Assembly (NCBI RefSeq): GCF_963455315.2 | Contig: NW_027207273.1 | Span: 496,001 to 560,000, forward strand | Source of the DNA: Globicephala melas | Lineage: Eukaryota; Chordata; Mammalia; Artiodactyla; Delphinidae | Direction: 5' to 3' | DNA: 64,000 nucleotides | Shown: in pieces, positions 50,556 to 63,195 of the stretch | Layout: each line of letters opens with the position of its first letter | How positions within the stretch are numbered: the first letter of the stretch is position 1 | The notes under the pieces: generated by a model | Told to the model about the DNA's origin: nothing | Database searches by the model: none | What the model saw: only the letters and a program-made list of their open reading frames with translations | Made by a program: the position numbers and the translations under genes

Positions 50556-52135
50556 AGGACAGGCCATGGAGAACTGGGAGCCTTGTTATGCTGATGGGCG
50601 GGATGTAAATTGCCAACAGCCACTCGGGAGAAGTGTATGGTGTTTCCTGAAACATCTAAAAAGCAAAGCAACAGAGCCTAGGGCACTTCCACTTATGGTC
50701 CTATAGCTTAGGGAAATGAAAATCAAAAAGACACAGCCACCCCAAAGTTTGGGACGGCTCTGTTTACAAGAACCTCGTTTACGGTACAAGTTCAATATCG
50801 CAGAAAGTGAAAAATGGATGAAGAAGTTGTGGTACTTACGTACAATGCAATATCACTCAGCAATGACATCTATGTCATCAGGCCCGTAGCAGCATAATGA
50901 GTGGATTCAGGTATGATGATTCTAACTGAAATAAGTCACACAGAAAAAGAAACATCATAAGATATCACTAATACACGGAATGTAAACTTGGCTACACAGG
51001 AACTGGATTACAAAACAGAACAGGGTCTCAAATTTAGAAAACCAACTTATGCTTGCTTAAGGGGAAAGGTGAGTTGGGGTGCTGCATAAAACCAGAGATT
51101 GAAATGAGCACAGATAAAGTTCCTTAAGCCAAATATGGAATAGACAAGAGCTACTCCTTGCTCAACGAAATGGACTCAACACCCCATATTAAACGCCTAA
51201 GAATGTACCTGACTAGTAAGTATCTTAAAACCTATGGATTGCTATGTCTCCGAAAGAGAATCAAGCGTGTGTACAGGGGCATAAACGCAGCAGTGATAGG
51301 ATTGGAGAGGTTCGGTGAGCAAATGAAGACCCTTTGAAGTCATATTGCATGGTACCCATTCCACGGGTCTCAACTCTCCAGGTTTAAGGGATTCTTCCTT
51401 CAGCTAAAACATGCATGTGGAACCCAGAGTATGATCAACCATGTGATCGGGAGACGTGTTCAAATATGTCTCCGTTCTCGTCCCCTGGTACTCGGGTGCA
51501 ACATTCCAGACGCTTTACTAACACTCTCCCGACTTGGAGAGTCAGTGCCTTTAACCTCCTGTTTGGCCCAGTTTGCAATTTCTGCGGAAGATGAACAGGA
51601 ATAGGGAGAACCAATGAGAGACTAGCTGGAGGTGTCTGGACGGGCAAATTTAACTCTCATTTCCCACCAGGAAGAGGAATTAACCAAAGGCTCAGCGTGC
51701 CGTGCCGGAACCACATTAGGGCCTGAAGCAATCCTGCGGTGTTGCGGCCAGCTCACAAGAAAGCGAGTTGAAGAAAGGAGCTCAGGGGCACTGTAATTCA
51801 CAAACCTGCAGAGTTATAAATGACAGCTATCGTCCAAAAATATACTGAAGTAAGGCTGCCAAGAGGACTTGAAAGCGGGGCAGAATTGCAGGAAACCGAT
51901 TTCAGGAGGTAGACTGGAATTGCATTGAAAGCATAGGAAAAGAGGCAGAACGTCCACAATGATGCACTTGGCCAAAAAGGGCGTATGCGTTTTTTCCTGA
52001 ATATATTCAGGAAAAAACGCATACGCCCTTTTTGGCCAACCAAGCAAGCTTGCAAAGGAAATCTGCACTACAATGAAGTCTCACTTCCCCCCGGTCAAAA
52101 GGGCCATCTGAAAAAAGTGTAAAATCCAGAAAGGC
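50556..52135 (+). repeat. Satellite unit 33, type G
   Basis: 376t, 521g, 885a and 1321g. Like unit 25 without the D-like tail. It closes the third tetramer round. Confidence 0.97.
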
Positions 52136-53715
52136 AGGACAGGCCATGGAGAACTGGGAGCCTTGTTATGCTGATGGGCGGGATGTAAATTGCCAACAGC
52201 CACTCGGGAGAAGTGTATGGTGTTTCCTGAAACATCTAAAAAGCAAAGCAACAGAGCCTAGGGCACTTCCACTTATGGTCCTATAGCTTAGGGAAATGAA
52301 AATCAAAAAGACACAGCCACCCCAAAGTTTGGGACGGCTCTGTTTACAAGAACCTCGTTTACGGTACAAGTTCAATATCGCAGAAAGTGAAAAATGGATG
52401 AAGAAGTTGTGGTACTTACGTACAATGCAATATCACTCAGCAATGACATCTATGTCATCAGGCCCGTAGCAGCATAATGAGTGGATTCAGGTATGATGAT
52501 TCTAACTGAAAGAAGTCACACAGAAAAAGAAACATCATAAGATATCACTAATACACGGAATGTAAACTTGGCTACACAGGAACTGGATTACAAAACAGAA
52601 CAGGGTCTCAAATTTAGAAAACCAACTTATGCTTGCTTAAGGGGAAAGGTGAGTTGGGGTGCTGCATAAAACCAGAGATTGAAATGAGCACAGATAAAGT
52701 TCCTTAAGCCAAATATGGAATAGACAAGAGCTACTCCTTGCTCAACGAAATGGACTCAACACCCCATATTAAACGCCTAAGAATGTACCTGACTAGTAAG
52801 TATCTTAAAACCTATGGATTGCTATGTCTCCGAAAGAGAATCAAGCGTGTGTACAGGGGCATAAACGCAGCAGTGATAGGATTGGAGAGGTTCGGTGAGC
52901 AAATGAAGACCCTTTGAAGTCATATTGCATGGTACCCATTCCACGGGTCTCAACTCTCCAGGTTTAAGGGATTCTTCCTTCAGCTAAAACATGCATGTGG
53001 AACCCAGAGTATGATCAACCATGTGATCGGGAGACGTGTTCAAATATGTCTCCGTTCTCGTCCCCTGGTACTCGGGTGCAACATTCCAGACGCTTTACTA
53101 ACACTCTCCCGACTTGGAGAGTCAGTGCCTTTAACCTCCTGTTTGGCCCAGTTTGCAATTTCTGCGGAAGATGAACAGGAATAGGGAGAACCAATGAGAG
53201 ACTAGCTGGAGGTGTCTGGACGGGCAAATTTAACTCTCATTTCCCACCAGGAAGAGGAATTAACCAAAGGCTCAGCGTGCCGTGCCGGAACCACATTAGG
53301 GCCTGAAGCAATCCTGCGGTGTTGCGGCCAGCTCACAAGAAAGCGAGTTGAAGAAAGGAGCTCAGGGGCACTGTAATTCACAAACCTGCAGAGTTATAAA
53401 TGACAGCTATCGTCCAAAAATATACTGAAGTAAGGCTGCCAAGAGGACTTGAAAGCGGGGCAGAATTGCAGGAAACCGATTTCAGGAGGTAGACTGGAAT
53501 TGCATTGAAAGCATAGGAAAAGAGGCAGAACGTCCACAATGATGCACTTGGCCAAAAAGGGCGTATGCGTTTTTTCCTGAATATATTCAGGAAAAAACGC
53601 ATACGCCCTTTTTGGCCAACCAAGCAAGCTTGCAAAGGAAATCTGCACTACAATGAAGTCTCACTTCCCCCCGGTCAAAAGGGCCATCTGAAAAAAGTGT
53701 AAAATCCAGAAAGGC
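52136..53715 (+). repeat. Satellite unit 34, type G
   Basis: 521g and 885a with 376g. One step from unit 33. Confidence 0.97.
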
Positions 53716-55295
53716 AGGACAGGCCATGGAGAACTGGGAGCCTTGTTATGCTGATGGGCGGGATGTAAATTGCCAACAGCCACTCGGGAGAAGTGTATGG
53801 TGTTTCCTGAAACATCTAAAAAGCAAAGCAACAGAGCCTAGGGCACTTCCACTTATGGTCCTATAGCTTAGGGAAATGAAAATCAAAAAGACACAGCCAC
53901 CCCAAAGTTTGGGACGGCTCTGTTTACAAGAACCTCGTTTACGGTACAAGTTCAATATCGCAGAAAGTGAAAAATGGATGAAGAAGTTGTGGTACTTACG
54001 TACAATGCAATATCACTCAGCAATGACATCTATGTCATCAGGCCCGTAGCAGCATAATGAGTGGATTCAGGTATGATGATTCTAACTGAAAGAAGTCACA
54101 CAGAAAAAGAAACATCATAAGATATCACTAATACACGGAATGTAAACTTGGCTACACAGGAACTGGATTACAAAACAGAACAGGGTCTCAAATTTAGAAA
54201 ACCAACTTATGCTTGCTTAAGGGGAAAGGTGAGTTGGGGTGCTGCATAAAACCAGAGATTGAAATGAGCACAGATAAAGTTCCTTAAGCCAAATATGGAA
54301 TAGACAAGAGCTACTCCTTGCTCAACGAAATGGACTCAACACCCCATATTAAACGCCTAAGAATGTACCTGACTAGTAAGTATCTTAAAACCTATGGATT
54401 GCTATGTCTCCGAAAGAGAATCAAGCGTGTGTACAGGGGCATAAACGCAGCAGTGATAGGATTGGAGAGGTTCGGTGAGCAAATGAAGACCCTTTGAAGT
54501 CATATTGCATGGTACCCATTCCACGGGTCTCAACTCTCCAGGTTTAAGGGATTCTTCCTTCAGCTAAAACATGCATGTGGAACCCAGAGTATGATCAACC
54601 GTGTGATCGGGAGACGTGTTCAAATATGTCTCCGTTCTCGTCCCCTGGTACTCGGGTGCAACATTCCAGACGCTTTACTAACACTCTCCCGACTTGGAGA
54701 GTCAGTGCCTTTAACCTCCTGTTTGGCCCAGTTTGCAATTTCTGCGGAAGATGAACAGGAATAGGGAGAACCAATGAGAGACTAGCTGGAGGTGTCTGGA
54801 CGGGCAAATTTAACTCTCATTTCCCACCAGGAAGAGGAATTAACCAAAGGCTCAGCGTGCCGTGCCGGAACCAGATTAGGGCCTGAAGCAATCCTGCGGT
54901 GTTGCGCCCAGCTCACAAGAAAGCGAGTTGAAGAAAGGAGCTCAGGGGCACTGTAATTCACAAACCTGCAGAGTTATAAATGACAGCTATCGTCCAAAAA
55001 TATACTGAAGTAAGGCTGCCAAGAGGACTTGAAAGCGGGGCAGAATTGCAGGAAACCGATTTCAGGAGGTAGACTGGAATTGCATTCAAAGCATAGGAAA
55101 AGAGGCAGAACGTCCACAATGATGCACTTGGCCAAAAAGGGCGTATGCGTTTTTTCCTGAATATATTCAGGAAAAAACGCATACGCCCTTTTTGGCCAAC
55201 CAAGCAAGCTTGCAAAGGAAATCTGCACTACAATGAAGTCTCACTTCCCCCCGGTCAAAAGGGCCATCTGAAAAAAGTGTAAAATCCAGAAAGGC
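53716..55295 (+). repeat. Satellite unit 35, type G
   Basis: 521g, 885g, 1158g, with private 1191c and 1371c. Confidence 0.97.
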
Positions 55296-56875
55296 AGGAC
55301 AGGCCATGGAGAACTGGGAGCCTTGTTATGCTGATGGGCGGGATGTAAATTGCCAACAGCCACTCGGGAGAAGTGTATGGTGTTTCCTGAAACATCTAAA
55401 AAACAAAGCAACAGAGCCTAGGGCACTTCCACTTATGGTCCTATAGCTTAGGGAAATGAAAATCAAAAAGACACAGCCACCCCAAAGTTTGGGACGGCTC
55501 TGTTTACAAGAACCTCGTTTACGGTACAAGTTCAATATCGCAGAAAGTGAAAAATGGATGAAGAAGTTGTGGTACTTACGTACAATGCAATATCACTCAG
55601 CAATGACATCTATGTCATCAGGCCCGTAGCAGCATAATGAGTGGATTCAGGTATGATGATTCTAACTGAGAGAAGTCACACAGAAAAAGAAACATCATAA
55701 GATATCACTAATACACGGAATGTAAACTTGGCTACACAGGAACTGGATTACAAAACAGAACAGGGTCTCAAATTTAGAAAACCAACTTATGCTTGCTTAA
55801 GGGGAAAGGTGAGTTGGGGTGCTGCATAAAACCAGAGATTGAAATGAGCACAGACAAATTTCCTTAAGCCAAATATGGAATAGACAAGAGCTACTCCTTG
55901 CTCAACGAAATGGACTCAACACCCCATATTAAACGCCTAATAATGTACCTGACTAGTAAGTATCTTAAAACCTATGGATTGCTATGTCTCCGAAAGAGAA
56001 TCAAGCATGTGTACAGGGGCATAAACGCAGCAGTTATAGGATTGGAGAGGTTCGGTGAGCAAATGAAGACCCTTTGAAGTCATATTGCATGGTACCCATT
56101 CCACGGGTCTCAACTCTCCAGGTTTAAGGGATTCTTCCTTCAGCTAAAACATGCATGTGGAACCCAGAGTATGATCAACCGTGTGATCGGGAGACGTGTT
56201 CAAATATGTCTCCGTTCTCGTCCCCTGGTACTTGGGTGCAACATTCCAGACGCTTTACTAACACTCTCCCGACTTGGAGAGTCAGTGCCTTTAACCTCCT
56301 GTTTGGCCCAGTTTGCAATTTCTGCGGAAGATGAACAGGAATAGGGAGAACCAATGAGAGACTAGCTGGAGGTGTCTGGACGGGCAAATTTAACTCTCAT
56401 TTCCCACCAGGAAGAGGAATTAACCAAAGGCTCAGCGTGCCGTGCCGGAACCACATTAGGGCCTGAAGCAATCCTGCGGTGTTGCGGCCAGCTCACAAGA
56501 AAGCGAGTTGAAGAAAGGAGCTCAGGGGCACTGTAATTCACAAACCTGCAGAGTTATAAATGACAGCTATCGTCCAAAAATATACTGAAGTAAGGCTGCC
56601 AAGAGGACTTGAAAGCGGGGCAGAATTGCAGGAAACCGATTTCAGGAGGTAGACTGGAATTGCATTGAAAGCATAGGAAAAGAGGCAGAACGTCCACAAT
56701 GATGCACTTGGCCAAAAAGGGCGTATGCGTTTTTTCCTGAATATATTCAGGAAAAAACGCATACGCCCTTTTTGGCCAACCAAGCAAGCTTGCAAAGGAA
56801 ATCTGCACTACAATGAAGTCTCACTTCCCCCCGGTCAAAAGGGCCATCTGAAAAAAGTGTAAAATCCAGAAAGGC
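55296..56875 (+). repeat. Satellite unit 36, type F, most diverged copy
   Basis: F type: 108a with 521g. Seven private changes were seen: 374g, 559c, 563t, 645t, 711a, 739t and 937t. Confidence 0.97.
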
Positions 56876-58455
56876 AGGACAGGCCATGGAGAACTGGGAG
56901 CCTTGTTATGCTGATGGGCGGGATGTAAATTGCCAACAGCCACTCGGGAGAAGTGTATGGTGTTTCCTGAAACATCTAAAAAACAAAGCAACAGAGCCTA
57001 GGGCACTTCCACTTATGGTCCTATAGCTTAGGGAAATGAAAATCAAAAAGACACAGCCACCCCAAAGTTTGGGACGGCTCTGTTTACAAGAACCTCGTTT
57101 ACGGTACAAGTTCAATATCGCAGAAAGTGAAAAATGGATGAAGAAGTTGTGGTACTTACGTACAATGCAATATCACTCAGCAATGACATCTATGTCATCA
57201 GGCCCGTAGCAGCATAATGAGTGGATTCAGGTATGATGATTCTAACTGAAAGAAGTCACACAGAAAAAGAAACATCATAAGATATCACTAATACACGGAA
57301 TGTAAACTTGGCTACACAGGAACTGGATTACAAAACAGAACAGGGTCTCAAATTTAGAAAACCAACTTATGCTTGCTTACGGGGAAAGGTGAGTTGGGGT
57401 GCTGCATAAAACCAGAGATTGAAATGAGCACAGATAAAGTTCCTTAAGCCAAATATGGAATAGACAAGAGCTACTCCTTGCTCAACGAAATGGACTCAAC
57501 ACCCCATATTAAACGCCTAAGAATGTACCTGACTAGTAAGTATCTTAAAACCTATGGATTGCTATGTCTCCGAAAGAGAATCAAGCGTGTGTACAGGGGC
57601 ATAAACGCAGCAGTGATAGGATTGGAGAGGTTCGGTGAGCAAATGAAGACCCTTTGAAGTCATATTGCATGGTACCCATTCCACGGGTCTCAACTCTCCA
57701 GGTTTAAGGGATTCTTCCTTCAGCTAAAACATGCATGTGGAACCCAGAGTATGATCAACCGTGTGATCGGGAGACGTCTTCAAATATGTCTCCGTTCTCG
57801 TCCCCTGGTACTCGGGTGCAACATTCCAGACGCTTTACTAACACTCTCCCGACTTGGAGAGTCAGTGCCTTTAACCTCCTGTTTGGCCCAGTTTGCAATT
57901 TCTGCGGAAGATGAACAGGAATAGGGAGAACCAATGAGAGACTAGCTGGAGGTGTCTGGACGGGCAAATTTAACTCTCATTTCCCACCAGGAAGAGGAAT
58001 TAACCAAAGGCTCAGCGTGCCGTGCCGGAACCACATTAGGGCCTGAAGCAATCCTGCGGTGTTGCGGCCAGCTCACAAGAAAGCGAGTTGAAGAAAGGAG
58101 CTCAGGGGCACTGTAATTCACAAACCTGCAGAGTTATAAATGACAGCTATCGTCCAAAAATATACTGAAGTAAGGCTGCCAAGAGGACTTGAAAGCGGGG
58201 CAGAATTGCAGGAAACCGATTTCAGGAGGTAGACTGGAATTGCATTGAAAGCATAGGAAAAGAGGCAGAACGTCCACAATGATGCACTTGGCCAAAAAGG
58301 GCGTATGCGTTTTTTCCTGAATATATTCAGGAAAAAACGCATACGCCCTTTTTGGCCAACCAAGCAAGCTTGCAAAGGAAATCTGCACTACAATGAAGTC
58401 TCACTTCCCCCCGGTCAAAAGGGCCATCTGAAAAAAGTGTAAAATCCAGAAAGGC
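56876..58455 (+). repeat. Satellite unit 37, type F
   Basis: 108a, 521g, with private 504c and 902c. Confidence 0.97.
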
Positions 58456-60035
58456 AGGACAGGCCATGGAGAACTGGGAGCCTTGTTATGCTGATGGGCG
58501 GGATGTAAATTGCCAACAGCCACTCGGGAGAAGTGTATGGTGTTTCCTGAAACATCTAAAAAACAAAGCAACAGAGCCTAGGGCACTTCCACTTATGGTC
58601 CTATAGCTTAGGGAAATGAAAATCAAAAAGACACAGCCACCCCAAAGTTTGGGACGGCTCTGTTTACAAGAACCTCGTTTACGGTACAAGTTCAATATCG
58701 CAGAAAGTGAAAAATGGATGAAGAAGTTGTGGTACTTACGTACAATGCAATATCACTCAGCAATGACATCTATGTCATCAGGCCCATAGCAGCATAATGA
58801 GTGGATTCAGGTATGATGATTCTAACTGAAATAAGTCACACAGAAAAAGAAACATCATAAGATATCACTAATACACGGAATGTAAACTTGGCTACACAGG
58901 AACTGGATTACAAAACAGAACAGGGTCTCAAATTTAGAAAACCAACTTATGCTTGCTTAAGGGGAAAGGTGAGTTGGGGTGCTGCATAAAACCAGAGATT
59001 GAAATGAGCACAGAGTAAGTTCCTTAAGCCAAATATGGAATAGACAAGAGCTACTCCTTGCTCAACGAAATGGACTCAACACCCCATATTAAACGCCTAA
59101 GAATGTACCTGACTAGTAAGTATCTTAAAACCTATGGATTGCTATGTCTCCGAAAGAGAATCAAGCGTGTGTACAGGGGCATAAACGCAGCAGTGATAGG
59201 ATTGGAGAGGTTCGGTGAGCAAATGAAGACCCTTTGAAGTCATATTGCATGGTACCCATTCCACGGGTCTCAACTCTCCAGGTTTAAGGGATTCTTCCTT
59301 CAGCTAAAACATGCATGTGGAACCCAGAGTATGATCAACCGTGTGATCGGGAGACGTGTTCAAATATGTCTCCGTTCTCGTCCCCTGGTACTCGGGTGCA
59401 ACATTCCAGACGCTTTACTAACACTCTCCCGACTTGGAGAGTCAGTGCCTTTAACCTCCTGTTTGGCCCAGTTTGCAATTTCTGCGGAAGATGAACAGGA
59501 ATAGGGAGAACCAATGAGAGACTAGCTGGAGGTGTCTGGACGGGCAAATTTAACTCTCATTTCCCACCAGGAAGAGGAATTAACCAAAGGCTCAGCGTGC
59601 CGTGCCGGAACCAGATTAGGGCCTGAAGCAATCCTGCGGTGTTGCGGCCAGCTCACAAGAAAGCGAGTTGAAGAAAGGAGCTCAGGGGCACTGTAATTCA
59701 CAAACCTGCAGAGTTATAAGTGACAGCTATCGTCCAAAAATATACTGAAGTAAGGCTGCCAAGAGGACTTGAAAGCGGGGCAGAATTGCAGGAAACCGAT
59801 TTCAGGAGGTAGACTGGAATTGCATTGAAAGCATAGGAAAAGAGGCAGAACGTCCACAATGATGCACTTGGCCAAAAAGGGCGTATGCGTTTTTTCCTGA
59901 ATATATTCAGGAAAAAACGCATACGCCCTTTTTGGCCAACCAAGCAAGCTTGCAAAGGAAATCTGCACTACAATGAAGTCTCACTTCCCCCCAGTCAAAA
60001 GGGCCATCTGAAAAAAGTGTAAAATCCAGAAAGGC
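58456..60035 (+). repeat. Satellite unit 38, type F
   Basis: 108a, 521g, 376t (shared with G units 25 and 33), 1158g, 1264g (shared with unit 40), 1537a (shared with unit 29), and private 330a, 559g, 560t. Confidence 0.97.
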
Positions 60036-61615
60036 AGGACAGGCCATGGAGAACTGGGAGGCTTGTTATGCTGATGGGCGGGATGTAAATTGCCAACAGC
60101 CACTCGGGAGAAGTGTATGGTGTTTCCTGAAACATCTAAAAAACAAAGCAACAGAGCCTAGGGCACTTCCACTTATGGTCCTATAGCTTAGGGAAATGAA
60201 AATCAAAAAGACACAGCCACCCCAAAGTTTGGGACGGCTCTGTTTACAAGAACCTCGTTTACGGTACAAGTTCAATATCGCAGAAAGTGAAAAATGGATG
60301 AAGAAGTTGTGGTACTTACGTACAATGCAATATCACTCAGCAATGACATCTATGTCATCAGGCCCGTAGCAGCATAATGAGTGGATTCAGGTATGATGAT
60401 TCTAACTGAAAGAAGTCACACAGAAAAAGAAACATCATAAGATATCACTAATACACGGAATGTAAACTTGGCTACACAGGAACTGGATTACAAAACAGAA
60501 CAGGGTCTCAAATTTAGAAAACCAACTTATGCTTGCTTAAGGGGAAAGGTGAGTTGGGGTGCTGCATAAAACCAGAGATTGAAATGAGCACAGATAAAGT
60601 TCCTTAAGCCAAATATGGAATAGACAAGAGCTACTCCTTGCTCAACGAAATGGACTCAACACCCCATATTAAACGCCTAAGAATGTACCTGACTAGTAAG
60701 TATCTTAAAACCTATGGATTGCTATGTCTCCGAAAGAGAATCAAGCGTGTGTACAGGGGCATAAACGCAGCAGTGATAGGATTGGAGAGGTTCGGTGAGC
60801 AAATGAAGACCCTTTGAAGTCATATTGCATGGTACCCATTCCACGGGTCTCAACTCTCCAGGTTTAAGGGATTCTTCCTTCAGCTAAAACATGCATGTGG
60901 AACCCAGAGTATGATCAACCGTGTGATCGGGAGACGTGTTCAAATATGTCTCCGTTCTCGTCCCCTGGTACTCGGGTGCAACATTCCAGACGCTTTACTA
61001 ACACTCTCCCGACTTGGAGAGTCAGTGCCTTTAACCTCCTGTTTGGCCCAGTTTGCAATTTCTGCGGAAGATGAACAGGAATAGGGAGAACCAATGAGAG
61101 ACTAGCTGGAGGTGTCTGGACGGGCAAATTTAACTCTCATTTCCCACCAGGAAGAGGAATTAACCAAAGGCTCAGCGTGCCGTGCCGGAACCAGATTAGG
61201 GCCTGAAGCAATCCTGCGGTGTTGCGGCCAGCTCACAAGAAAGCGAGTTGAAGAAAGGAGCTCAGGGGCACTGTAATTCACAAACCTGCAGAGTTATAAA
61301 TGACAGCTATCGTCCAAAAATATACTGAAGTAAGGCTGCCAAGAGGACTTGAAAGCGGGGCAGAATTGCAGGAAACCGATTTCAGGAGGTAGACTGGAAT
61401 TGCATTGAAAGCATAGGAAAAGAGGCAGAACGTCCACAATGATGCACTTGGCCAAAAAGGGCGTATGCGTTTTTTCCTGAATATATTCAGGAAAAAACGC
61501 ATACGCCCTTTTTGGCCAACCAAGCAAGCTTGCAAAGGAAATCTGCACTACAATGAAGTCTCACTTCCCCCCGGTCAAAAGGGCCATCTGAAAAAAGTGT
61601 AAAATCCAGAAAGGC
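60036..61615 (+). repeat. Satellite unit 39, type F
   Basis: 108a, 521g, 1158g, private 26g. Confidence 0.97.
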
Positions 61616-63195
61616 AGGACAGGCCATGGAGAACTGGGAGCCTTGTTATGCTGATGGGCGGGATGTAAATTGCCAACAGCCACTCGGGAGAAGTGTATGG
61701 TGTTTCCTGAAACATCTAAAAAACAAAGCAACAGAGCCTAGGGCACTTCCACTTATGGTCCTATAGCTTAGGGAAATGAAAATCAAAAAGACACAGCCAC
61801 CCCAAAGTTTGGGACGGCTCTGTTTACAAGAACCTCGTTTACGGTACAAGTTCAATATCGCAGAAAGTGAAAAATGGATGAAGAAGTTGTGGTACTTACG
61901 TACAATGCAATAGCACTCAGCAATGACATCTATGTCATCAGGCCCGTAGCAGCATAATGAGTGGATTCAGGTATGATGATTCTAACTGAAAGAAGTCACA
62001 CAGAAAAAGAAACATCATAAGATATCACTAATACACGGAATGTAAACTTGGCTACACAGGAACTGGATTACAAAACAGAACAGGGTCTCAAATTTAGAAA
62101 ACCAACTTATGCTTGCTTAAGGGGAAAGGTGAGTTGGGGTGCTGCATAAAACCAGAGATTGAAATGAGCACAGATAAAGTTCCTTAAGCCAAATATGGAA
62201 TAGACAAGAGCTACTCCTTGCTCAACGAAATGGACTCAACACCCCATATTAAACGCCTAAGAATGTACCTGACTAGTAAGTATCTTAAAACCTATGGATT
62301 GCTATGTCTCCGAAAGAGAATCAAGCGTGTGTACAGGGGCATAAACGCAGCAGTGATAGGATTGGAGAGGTTCGGTGAGCAAATGAAGACCCTTTGAAGT
62401 CATATTGCATGGTACCCATTCCACGGGTCTCAACTCTCCAGGTTTAAGGGATTCTTCCTTCAGCTAAAACATGCATGTGGAACCCAGAGTATGATCAACC
62501 GTGTGATCGGGAGACGTGTTCAAATATGTCTCCGTTCTCGTCCCCTGGTACTCGGGTGCAACATTCCAGACGCTTTACTAACACTCTCCCGACTTGGAGA
62601 GTCAGTGCCTTTAACCTCCTGTTTGGCCCAGTTTGCAATTTCTGCGGAAGATGAACAGGAATAGGGAGAACCAATGAGAGACTAGCTGGAGGTGTCTGGA
62701 CGGGCAAATTTAACTCTCATTTCCCACCAGGAAGAGGAATTAACCAAAGGCTCAGCGTGCCGTGCCGGAACCACATTAGGGCCTGAAGCAATCCTGCGGT
62801 GTTGCGGCCAGCTCACAAGAAAGCGAGTTGAAGAAAGGAGCTCAGGGGCACTGTAATTCACAAACCTGCAGAGTTATAAGTGACAGCTATCGTCCAAAAA
62901 TATACTGAAGTAAGGCTGCCAAGAGGACTTGAAAGCGGGGCAGAATTGCAGGAAACCGATTTCAGGAGGTAGACTGGAATTGCATTGAAAGCATAGGAAA
63001 AGAGGCAGAACGTCCACAATGATGCACTTGGCCAAAAAGGGCGTATGCGTTTTTTCCTGAATATATTCAGGAAAAAACGCATACGCCCTTTTTGGCCAAC
63101 CAAGCAAGCTTGCAAAGGAAATCTGCACTACAATGAAGTCTCACTTCCCCCCGGTCAAAAGGGCCATCTGAAAAAAGTGTAAAATCCAGAAAGGC
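61616..63195 (+). repeat. Satellite unit 40, type F
   Basis: 108a, 298g, 521g, 1264g. The last complete copy. Confidence 0.97.

Larger units (their letters stand above)
45816..52135 (+). repeat. Tetramer higher-order repeat T-E-E-G, round 3
   Basis: Units 30-33. It repeats T, E, E, G with small differences (85g in slot 2, 1150c in slot 1, 1321g in slot 4). Confidence 0.87.
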
